From: Armatimonadota bacterium
GTDB lineage: Bacteria > Armatimonadota > Zipacnadia > Zipacnadales > UBA11051
DNA: 6,068 bases
Reading direction: 5' to 3'
Assembly: GCA_030612305.1 (NCBI GenBank)
Contig: JAUWOG010000159.1
Span: 1-6,068, forward strand
Shown here: positions 1 through 5,186 of the stretch, piece by piece
Numbering within the stretch: position 1 is the stretch's first letter
Layout of the letters: each line of letters starts with the position of its first letter
Made by a program: the position numbers and the translations under genes
Notes under the pieces: generated by a model
What the model saw: the letters and a program-made list of their open reading frames with translations, nothing else
Told to the model about the DNA's origin: nothing
The model's database searches: none

Positions 1-17
1 ATGGAGGACGCCGTAGC

Positions 18-110
18 GCGTAGGTCGGGGTTCCAGCCCGACGCCGTTTGGGTTCGGGCAATGTGATGTCCTCCGGCAGGAACGAGTCAGGCTGGAAGCC
101 TGACCTACGC
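18..110. repeat. Pair of related hairpin repeats in inverted orientation
   Basis: Two 25-bp arms (18-42 and 86-110) are inverted copies of each other with 22 of 25 positions identical; both share the outer segment GCGTAGGTC and the core TTCCAGCC. Each arm is also a hairpin by itself. In the left arm GTCGGG (24-29) pairs with CCCGAC (37-42) around a 7-nt loop. In the right arm GTCAGGC (86-92) pairs perfectly with GCCTGAC (98-104) around TGGAA. The differences between the two arms are largely compensated within each stem (GTCGGG/CCCGAC against GTCAGG/CCTGAC), which suggests that the hairpin itself is conserved. This architecture resembles dispersed extragenic palindromic (REP-like) elements. 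No coding function is apparent. Confidence 0.8.
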
Positions 111-172
111 GTTCGAGGTACGCTTTCGAGGTGCGCGTTCGGAATACGCGTTCGGAGTATGCGTTGGAGGTA
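108..172. repeat. Five tandem copies of a 13-bp unit
   Basis: Five adjoining 13-bp units lie at 108-120, 121-133, 134-146, 147-159 and 160-172. They read CGCGTTCGAGGTA, CGCTTTCGAGGTG, CGCGTTCGGAATA, CGCGTTCGGAGTA and TGCGTTGGAGGTA, so the approximate consensus is CGCGTTCGRRGTA. No spacer separates the units, and the first overlaps the end of the inverted-repeat arm by 3 bp. Thirteen is not a multiple of three, so a coding repeat is unlikely. The array sits about 90 bp upstream of the sialidase-like gene. It could be a microsatellite-like extension of the neighbouring palindromic element or an array of protein-binding sites; the sequence does not decide. Confidence 0.85.
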
Positions 173-262
173 GGGGCCCGCAGCGGGCGCAGATTTGTGC
201 TCTGGCTGCCGGCATTTTGATTCTGCGTTGGGAGAGGAACGCAAGGGGAGGTTTGCTGCACC
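173..262 (+). other. Leader upstream of the first sialidase-like gene
   Basis: This short non-coding stretch lies between the tandem repeat and the start codon at 263. It opens with a compact GC-rich inverted repeat, GCCCGC (176-181) and GCGGGC (183-188), separated by one base. The more AT-rich patch around 214-222 (ATTTTGATT) is the most promoter-like part. No convincing -35/-10 pair with standard spacing is visible, so no promoter is called. Confidence 0.4.
243..251 (+). promoter_or_regulatory. Ribosome binding site for the 263 start
   Basis: The purine run AAGGGGAGG ends 11 nt before the ATG at 263. It is the best Shine-Dalgarno match in the area and favours that start over the in-frame ATG at 296, which has no comparable motif. 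The spacing is slightly longer than optimal. Confidence 0.65.
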
Positions 263-1450
263 ATGGATAAGCCGAGGATCGTCGAGAGCCGCCAGATGTC
301 GGTGCTGAGTCCGGAACTGGGCGAGGCCGTCCGCCGGATGCGGATGCGTCACGCGATGTTCGAGAACGACTGCTTCCGCACCGAGGACGACCAGGGGCCG
401 AAGAGCGTGGAGCCGGAATTGCCCCGGGTGAAACTGGAGCGCAATCGGGTCTATACCGGCGAGGGTGAGGCCGGCACGTATAACCACCACTCACAGATTG
501 CGCGCTTCCAGGGGCGCTACTTCTTCGCATTCTCCAACAGCGAGGTCTATGAGGACTACCCCGGCCAGAGCACCATGATAGCGGTGTCCGATACGGGAAG
601 CGAGTGGTCCGAGGCGCGCTGTGTGGTGCCGGGGGATAGAGAGAGCGGCCATCTGCGCTGGACCGGCGGCCTGTACAGCGATGAGGAGCGGCTGTATTTA
701 TTCGGCGTGGCGCACTATGCGACGCTCGATGCGACTGTGCCGGGGATGAGGCGGTTCGAGTGGGGGCGCTCGCGGCTCGATATGCACGTCACCAGCGATG
801 GCGATAACTGGGAGGCGCATGAGGGCATCGCCGGTGACAAGACGTTCATCTTCGAGGAGCCGCGTCTCACCGCCGCAGGGCGTCTCATGTGCGGCGCGAC
901 GCAGGACGGACATCCGGTGGCGCTGTTTTTCGACCCCGAGGATATGTGCTCGCCGCCGGCAGTAGTGCCGATGCCGGAGCCGGAGGGTGGGGCCGCTTTT
1001 CCCTATGGCGAGACAAGCTGGTACCAGACGCCGGAGGGCCTCATCGTGATGTGGTTTCGGGATGAGGCGCAATCGCTGCGGCTCTTCGCGGCGCTGAGCG
1101 AAGACGGCGGGCAGAGCTGGTCGCCGCCGCTGCTGACGGATTTCCCGGACTCGATGTCGCGGGTGCGTGCGGGGAGTCTGCCCGACGGGCGCTGCTATCT
1201 CGTCGGCAACGCCTATGCGAAGCTGCTGGACCGGAGCAAGCTGACGATCGCCTTCAGCGATGATGGGATCGTCTTCGACCGGATGTATATCCTGCTCGAT
1301 GATCCGACGGCGCAGCGGGCGTTCGGGCTGCTGAAGGTGCACGGGTATCAGTACCCGGTGACGCTGGCGGAGGAGGGCCGGCTGCTGATCGGGTATTCAG
1401 TGAACAAAGAGGACATCGAGTTCGGGGTGCTGGCGACGGCGGGTCTGTAA
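263..1450 (+). CDS. Sialidase-fold (BNR/Asp-box) protein, putative exo-sialidase-like glycosidase
   Basis: The 395-residue product looks like a six-bladed beta-propeller of the sialidase superfamily. Four Asp-box-like motifs are visible: SDTGSEW (109-115), SDGDNW (178-183), SEDGGQSW (279-286) and the degenerate SDDGIVF (332-338). Near the N-terminus a YNHHSQIARF segment (73-82) and EDYPGQSTMIAVS (97-109) match a recurring pattern in bacterial proteins annotated as exo-alpha-sialidase. The C-terminus (YQYPVTLAEEGRLLIGYSVNKEDIE) matches the closing blade of such proteins. There is no signal peptide or membrane segment, so it is probably cytoplasmic, and residues 1-60 precede the first blade. 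The sialidase fold also serves other glycosidases and non-enzymes. I cannot place the full Arg triad, Tyr/Glu pair and Asp of GH33, so the substrate is unknown. The gene stands alone on its strand and converges with the ceramidase-like gene. Confidence 0.88.
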   Translation: MDKPRIVESRQMSVLSPELGEAVRRMRMRHAMFENDCFRTEDDQGPKSVEPELPRVKLERNRVYTGEGEAGTYNHHSQIARFQGRYFFAFSNSEVYEDYPGQSTMIAVSDTGSEWSEARCVVPGDRESGHLRWTGGLYSDEERLYLFGVAHYATLDATVPGMRRFEWGRSRLDMHVTSDGDNWEAHEGIAGDKTFIFEEPRLTAAGRLMCGATQDGHPVALFFDPEDMCSPPAVVPMPEPEGGAAFPYGETSWYQTPEGLIVMWFRDEAQSLRLFAALSEDGGQSWSPPLLTDFPDSMSRVRAGSLPDGRCYLVGNAYAKLLDRSKLTIAFSDDGIVFDRMYILLDDPTAQRAFGLLKVHGYQYPVTLAEEGRLLIGYSVNKEDIEFGVLATAGL

Positions 1451-1507
1451 GGACACCCGACACACCCGGGGAAGGTAGAACTCGGTATCCGCCGGCTCCG
1501 CAGAGGA

Positions 1508-2827
1508 CTATGGTTTTTCCCTGTCGCGCCGGAGTTTTTCGCAATGGCGGAAATTGGCGTCGGCGATCATCTGGCCGAGTGCAGGAGTCGAGATGACGCT
1601 GACGACGGGCGTGGCCTCATAGCCGCCCCGGCGGAAGGCCTCGAAGGTGGGAATGTAGCCGACAGAGTCGTTGGCCAGCTCGGCGATGAACGTGTAAGGG
1701 TGTGGCGACCAGCTCTTGATCTCGAGGCCCCACTCGACGAAGTACTCGCCCGGCGCGGAGCAGAAGATGGCGTCGCCGAGGCGTATGGCCTGGACTTCGC
1801 GGGGAGTGACCTTGTCGGGATCGTAGTCATCTATGATCTGGAGCAGGCGCTGGTGACAGCCGCCAGGCTTGGGCGGGTGCTCTGCCTTTGCCTCCGCGAC
1901 ATTCCGCTCGACGATGTCGTCGAGGGGGTACGCAGGCACCTGGAGTATCTCCTGCGCGGCGTCCACGGTAGTGTCCTCGCTGGGCAGGGCCTTCTCGGCG
2001 ATGCAGACGGCTTTGGCGCCGAGCGCGCGGCCAACCTGCTGGGATTTCTCGACACCCTTGCGCGGCCAGGGACGCTCCAGCAGGTAGGGCACGTGGTTGA
2101 TGTTGCCACATGCGCCCTGCACGTAGAGCACGATGGTGTCGGGGCCATAGACGCCTCGGATGACCTCCGTCATGACGGCCGGGAAATCGGCGGAGATGAG
2201 GTTGCCGCCGGTGACGTCAATGTGGAGCGAGTAGTTGCAGATGAGGGCGAAGGGATCGGCACCCTCGTCGGCAGAGAACTTGACCACGCCGAGCTCGGGA
2301 TCAGTGGGTCCGGCCGGGCCGACGACATCCGAGCCGTCTCCATGCACGCCGAAGAGCTCTGTCGAGTCGCGGTAGCGGAAGCGGCGGTTGAAGGCGAGGC
2401 CCTCTTCAGCTTCGCTGCCGACTGACATGATGGCGGGGCGCTGATTCTCGGCGGCGGCGATGGCGGCATCGGCGATGAGGCCGGGGAGTGTGGCGATCCA
2501 TTCCTCGTTGCGGGCGATGTGTCGGTTCGGGCGGAGTTCCGGGCCGGTATGAGTGTGCGTCGAGCAGATGAGGACGCGCTCGCCGGGTATGCCGGTAGCG
2601 GCGTGGATCTTGTCGCGGGCGGCACGGCTGATCTCGGCGACCATAGTAATCAGGTCGCAGGCGACAATGGCCACACGCTCTGCCCCATCCCCTGCGACAA
2701 TGGCCTTTGCTTTGAGCTCCGAGATGACGCCCTCGGAGACGCGGGGCTGGAAATAGCCGGCAAGCTCGGTACCGACCGGCGGGGTGATGACAACTTCGGC
2801 GGCTCCGACAAGCATCTCTTCTGACAT
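1508..2827 (-). CDS. Neutral/alkaline ceramidase N-domain-like metallohydrolase
   Basis: The 439-residue product carries the hallmarks of the neutral/alkaline non-lysosomal ceramidase N-terminal domain. These are the opening VGAAEVVITPPVGTELAGY (7-25), STHTHTGPE (89-97), AFNRRFRYR (145-153), SLHIDVTGGNLISADFP (200-216), QGACGNIN (237-244), APGEYFVEWGL (358-368) and a GYIPT segment (390-394). By analogy with Pseudomonas ceramidase, H91, H202, E361 and Y391 are the likely zinc ligands. The nucleophilic Ser position aligns to Cys240 by eye. The protein is much shorter than true ceramidases because it lacks the C-terminal immunoglobulin-like domain, and it has no signal peptide. It is therefore probably a cytosolic amidase-like enzyme of unknown substrate, not a proven ceramidase. 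The start is supported by AAGGAG (2834-2839) six bases upstream. A terminator separates it from the sigma/DUF4349 operon, so it is likely transcribed alone. Confidence 0.9.
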   Translation of the reverse strand: MSEEMLVGAAEVVITPPVGTELAGYFQPRVSEGVISELKAKAIVAGDGAERVAIVACDLITMVAEISRAARDKIHAATGIPGERVLICSTHTHTGPELRPNRHIARNEEWIATLPGLIADAAIAAAENQRPAIMSVGSEAEEGLAFNRRFRYRDSTELFGVHGDGSDVVGPAGPTDPELGVVKFSADEGADPFALICNYSLHIDVTGGNLISADFPAVMTEVIRGVYGPDTIVLYVQGACGNINHVPYLLERPWPRKGVEKSQQVGRALGAKAVCIAEKALPSEDTTVDAAQEILQVPAYPLDDIVERNVAEAKAEHPPKPGGCHQRLLQIIDDYDPDKVTPREVQAIRLGDAIFCSAPGEYFVEWGLEIKSWSPHPYTFIAELANDSVGYIPTFEAFRRGGYEATPVVSVISTPALGQMIADANFRHCEKLRRDREKP

Positions 2828-2851
2828 GATGAGCTCCTTCTGACTGATGTG

Positions 2852-2900
2852 ACTGCTGTGTTCCAGGAAGCTAATGGGGCAGGCTGCGTGTCACAGCAGT
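2852..2900 (-). promoter_or_regulatory. Inverted repeat in the ceramidase-like gene leader, possible operator
   Basis: ACTGCTGTG (2852-2860) and its exact reverse complement CACAGCAGT (2892-2900) are separated by 31 bp, between the upstream terminator and the ribosome binding site. On the minus strand the distal arm overlaps GATACT (2898-2903), a 4-of-6 match to a -10 box, but no good -35 box stands 17 bp upstream. The repeat could be a two-site operator or a long-loop mRNA stem. A 9-bp match in about 110 bp is suggestive but not compelling. Confidence 0.35.
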
Positions 2901-2940
2901 ATCATTTCCCCGGAGCGGCACGCTATTCCTTTACACAGGC

Positions 2941-2969
2941 AAAAACCCTCCACGGTATGCTGTGGAGGG
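2941..2969 (-). terminator. Intrinsic terminator of the sigma/DUF4349 operon
   Basis: Read on the minus strand, a perfect 8-bp GC-rich stem CCCTCCAC/GTGGAGGG (2969-2962 with 2953-2946) encloses an 8-nt loop and is followed directly by TTTTT (2945-2941). It lies 27 nt after the stop codon of the DUF4349 gene. The plus strand has no U tract after the stem, so the terminator works in one direction. It isolates the ceramidase-like gene downstream from the sigma operon. Confidence 0.92.
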
Positions 2970-2996
2970 GTATTGGGTAAGCGAGGGCGGTGCGGC

Positions 2997-4343
2997 CTAA
3001 GAGGTGACTGCGGCCCCCTTGCGACGCCAGACAGCAAGGATGATTATCAGGGCCGGCACCCAGAAGACCGCGGTGGCGCCTATCCAACTGCCGAGGAAGG
3101 CCATGTTCTCGACTATGTCATTGAGGAAGGCGCGCGGGCTGAGCTTCTCGACGAGGATCAGCTCGAGGTAGGCGAAATGGGTGCGGTCGCTGAGGTCCTT
3201 GAGGGTGGCCTTGTACCGGCTGTTCTGCTCGCGCAGGGCGATGATGCGACGATAAAGCTCGCGCTTGCGGGCCTTGTTCTTCTCCTGCTCATACTTCGCG
3301 ACCAGCTCGCACTCCTCTGCGCCAAGGTCTCGTATCTCCGCGCCGCGACCGTCATACTCCTTGGTGCGGTCCTCGCTCTCCCCCACCAGACTGATGACCT
3401 CTCCGAGCTTGCGGAGGCCGGCCACCACGTCGTCGAGCTGATCCACCGGCACGCGGGCGGATATGAGCGCCTGTTTGTCGCCGCTCTCCTCGACGGTTAT
3501 GTTCTCCGTGTCCACATATCCGCCGGCTTTCTCGATGATTGAGACGGCCTCGTCGTAGGCCTCTTCAACGTCCTGGACCGCCAATTCGAGTTCCTTGCGC
3601 GCGATCTTCTGCCGCTCGCCGCTGTCATCACGCCAGGGCCTGGTCGGAGTTGTAGCAGTTTCCCAGCGGCTGTAGGACTCACCTATTACGGGGACGCTCG
3701 GATACCGGGAGACCTGATCCACTGCCTCCAGTTCGGGGATATTGAGCTGCGCGTTGTAGCCGCGAGTGGCATGGTCTCCTGTGCCGTAGCGACGCAGAGC
3801 AGATTCGGGCGTCTGCTCCGCCAACTCAATCTCAAGGTTGTAGGTTCTGCCTGCGCGGAGTTCCTCATCTGGCAGTGCGGTGGTTACCGGCGCGGGAGCA
3901 GCGGGCGGCTCCGGCTGGCTGTCCATCATCTTCACTTTCTCCGCTTCGATCCCGTAATCACCCGGCGCGGGAGCCGCGGCCGGCTCCGCCCCGTCTGCAA
4001 TTCTTTCTTCGGGCGCGATGTCACCCGGCGGGAATTCCATAGCGTATGACCTTGGGCGCCGCTCGTGACTCATCGCGACTCGTTTCTGGCGGCCCATCGG
4101 GAGCCAGACGCTGATAAGGCTCACAACTAGGACGGCGGCAGCGGCGGCGGCCAGTCCCTGCCACAGGAGTCTGTTCGGGCGCGTCGCCGGCGTCGGTTTG
4201 TCGGTCGGTTGCTCGGCTGCCTGCAGGACATCCAAGGCGTCGAGGCACTTCTGCTCGAGGTCGGCAGGTGAGGCCTGCTCGGGAAGATTTTCGAGCATCT
4301 CCTCGAGCGGCGTATGGTTGTCGTCAGCTGATTTCTGATTCAT
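2997..4343 (-). CDS. DUF4349 membrane protein, candidate anti-sigma partner
   Basis: The 448-residue product has a 58-residue hydrophilic N-terminus, a transmembrane helix (about 59-81) and a Pro/Ala-rich linker (about 105-155). A weakly conserved middle follows, then a DUF4349 domain from about 246. That domain shows the typical EAVSIIEKAGGYVD (265-278) and ARVPVDQLDDVVAGLRKLG (296-314) segments, a long charged helical region likely to be coiled coil (about 335-388), and a closing transmembrane helix (about 417-438) ending in WRRKG. The most likely topology has both ends cytoplasmic and the DUF4349 domain outside. An ATG exists 15 codons upstream, but AGGAAG six bases before the ATG at 4343 selects this start. 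The start overlaps the end of the sigma gene by 20 bp, so coupled translation is likely. Its place after an ECF sigma factor suggests an anti-sigma or sensor role. The N-terminus lacks the HxxxCxxC zinc-binding motif of ZAS anti-sigma factors, so that role is inferred. Confidence 0.9.
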   Translation of the reverse strand: MNQKSADDNHTPLEEMLENLPEQASPADLEQKCLDALDVLQAAEQPTDKPTPATRPNRLLWQGLAAAAAAVLVVSLISVWLPMGRQKRVAMSHERRPRSYAMEFPPGDIAPEERIADGAEPAAAPAPGDYGIEAEKVKMMDSQPEPPAAPAPVTTALPDEELRAGRTYNLEIELAEQTPESALRRYGTGDHATRGYNAQLNIPELEAVDQVSRYPSVPVIGESYSRWETATTPTRPWRDDSGERQKIARKELELAVQDVEEAYDEAVSIIEKAGGYVDTENITVEESGDKQALISARVPVDQLDDVVAGLRKLGEVISLVGESEDRTKEYDGRGAEIRDLGAEECELVAKYEQEKNKARKRELYRRIIALREQNSRYKATLKDLSDRTHFAYLELILVEKLSPRAFLNDIVENMAFLGSWIGATAVFWVPALIIILAVWRRKGAAVTS

Positions 4344-4935
4344 TGCGCTCTTCCTTTCCAGCGGCGTCGGCGAAAGCTGCCCCGTCATGGACCAGCATCA
4401 CCCACAGCTTCCTGAGAGCATGGTGCAGCCGCCAGCGTACGGTGCCGGCGTCCACTTCCTCGACGGCGGCGATCTCGGTGGCCGGGACGCCGGCGAAGTA
4501 CCTGAGTGCGACGACCCGCCGGTAGGTCTCAGGGAGGCGCTGCACCGCGGCATAGACGACGTGGGCCTGCTGGCTGAGTTGCGCCAGTTGCTCGGCTGTG
4601 GGTGCCGGATCGGGGATGTCCTCACACAGCTCGACGGGCGGCTCGTTGCGTCCGCGCTCGCGCCACCAGCTGCGGTTGAGATTGAGCGCGACGCCGTAGA
4701 GCCAGACTTCGGGCTTCGACCTGCCCTCATACGTGTGGGCGTTCTGGTAAGCTTCGGGGAAGGTCTCCTGGGTCAGATCGGCGGCCGCCTCGGTGTCACC
4801 AGTCAAGCGGAGGTGGAGATTGAAGATGCGCTTGTGCTGCTGGTGCACCATCTGATCCCAGGCCGGGCGGTCGCGGCGCTTGAGCTGCTCGGGAAGACCG
4901 GCCCCCGTCGTCATCGTCAGCAGGCTGAGTAGCAT
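4324..4935 (-). CDS. RNA polymerase sigma factor, ECF (sigma-70 family) type
   Basis: This 203-residue protein has only the sigma2 and sigma4 domains, as expected for an ECF sigma factor. Sigma2 (about 26-96) includes the core-binding DLTQETFPEAY (53-63) and the -10-recognition helix ending in YEGRSKPEVWLYGVALNLN (69-87). A linker rich in acidic residues and Pro (about 98-125) follows. Sigma4 (about 128-180) shows RLPETYRRVVALRYFAGV and a helix-turn-helix with EIAAVEEVDAGTVRWRLHHAL. It directs RNA polymerase to a dedicated promoter set, probably under control of the co-encoded membrane protein. The start is uncertain: the ATG at 4935 has only a poorly spaced AGGA, and the ATG at 4914 (residue 8) is an alternative without a clear Shine-Dalgarno. 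An in-frame stop at 4960-4962 rules out a much longer protein. Confidence 0.93.
   Translation of the reverse strand: MLLSLLTMTTGAGLPEQLKRRDRPAWDQMVHQQHKRIFNLHLRLTGDTEAAADLTQETFPEAYQNAHTYEGRSKPEVWLYGVALNLNRSWWRERGRNEPPVELCEDIPDPAPTAEQLAQLSQQAHVVYAAVQRLPETYRRVVALRYFAGVPATEIAAVEEVDAGTVRWRLHHALRKLWVMLVHDGAAFADAAGKEERNESEIS
4350..4355 (-). promoter_or_regulatory. Ribosome binding site deciding the DUF4349 start
   Basis: On the minus strand AGGAAG lies six bases upstream of the ATG at 4343, inside the 3' end of the sigma gene. No such motif precedes the earlier in-frame ATG at 4388. This supports a 448-residue rather than a 463-residue protein and suits translational coupling to the sigma gene. 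Confidence 0.75.
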
Positions 4936-4997
4936 TGTCCTGGCGTCCCATCTGTCGGCTTAGTCAAAGACTGTGCGGTGGTGCTCTGCATCCTCTC

Positions 4998-5025
4998 TGA
5001 CGTGCTTCATTGTGTTAGTAGTTCC
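4998..5025 (-). promoter_or_regulatory. Candidate ECF-type promoter of the sigma operon
   Basis: On the minus strand GGAAC (5025-5021) and CGTCA (5002-4998) are separated by 18 bp. This resembles the AAC-containing -35 and CGTC-type -10 elements recognised by many ECF sigma factors, although the spacer is at the long end. It would give a leader of roughly 55 nt before the sigma start codon and fits the autoregulation common in ECF operons. Short motifs like these occur by chance, so this is tentative. Confidence 0.35.
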
Positions 5026-5068
5026 GGCGGGGGGAAACGTTGGCACATTTTTCGTCACGGCTTGTGAG

Positions 5069-5085
5069 GCACCTGCGGCAGGTGC
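5069..5085. repeat. 17-bp perfect palindrome in the divergent intergenic region
   Basis: GCACCTGC (5069-5076) and GCAGGTGC (5078-5085) are exact reverse complements around a single central G. The element lies between the sigma operon and the rightward sialidase-like gene, about 100 bp before the latter's start. It could be an operator for a dimeric repressor or a small mRNA hairpin in the leader. There is no following U tract, so it is not an intrinsic terminator. The rest of 4936-5186 holds no gene I can support. Confidence 0.7.
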
Positions 5086-5173
5086 ATATGGCGATGATGA
5101 GGAAGTAACCGGTTGCTGTGAGGGCACCACGCGGCACGGACTCGCGCCGGTCACGAACGGGAATGGATCAAAC

Positions 5174-5179
5174 GGAGGG
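5174..5179 (+). promoter_or_regulatory. Ribosome binding site for the 5187 start
   Basis: GGAGGG ends seven bases before the ATG at 5187, a strong Shine-Dalgarno with good spacing. It fixes the start of the truncated gene and disfavours the in-frame ATG at 5202. Confidence 0.85.
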
Positions 5180-5186
5180 ACGAGCC

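Noticed and set aside
108..172. The short repeats as a CRISPR array
   Set aside because: The units are 13 bp, imperfect and directly adjoining with no spacers, and no cas gene is present.
195..221. TTGTGC and TTTGAT as a sigma-70 promoter for the first gene
   Set aside because: The hexamers match poorly and are only 15 bp apart.
105..530. Minus-strand open frame (141 codons) across the tandem repeat and the start of the first gene
   Set aside because: It is Arg/Ser/Pro-rich, partly made of the non-coding tandem repeat, and overlaps the supported plus-strand gene.
698..1342. Minus-strand open frame (214 codons) opposite the first sialidase-like gene
   Set aside because: The translation is Arg/Pro/His-rich without domain motifs and mirrors the codon bias of the plus-strand gene.
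1544..2425. Long plus-strand open frame (293 codons) opposite the ceramidase-like gene
   Set aside because: It lies wholly within a minus-strand gene with clear family motifs and a good ribosome binding site. Its translation shows no recognisable domain. Long antisense frames are common in GC-rich coding DNA.
2874..3542. Plus-strand open frame (222 codons) across the terminator and the DUF4349 gene
   Set aside because: It runs through a strong intrinsic terminator and antisense to a well-supported gene, and no ribosome binding site or domain is visible.
4344..4388. Upstream in-frame start adding 15 residues to the DUF4349 protein
   Set aside because: There is no Shine-Dalgarno before 4388, whereas AGGAAG is correctly placed before the ATG at 4343.
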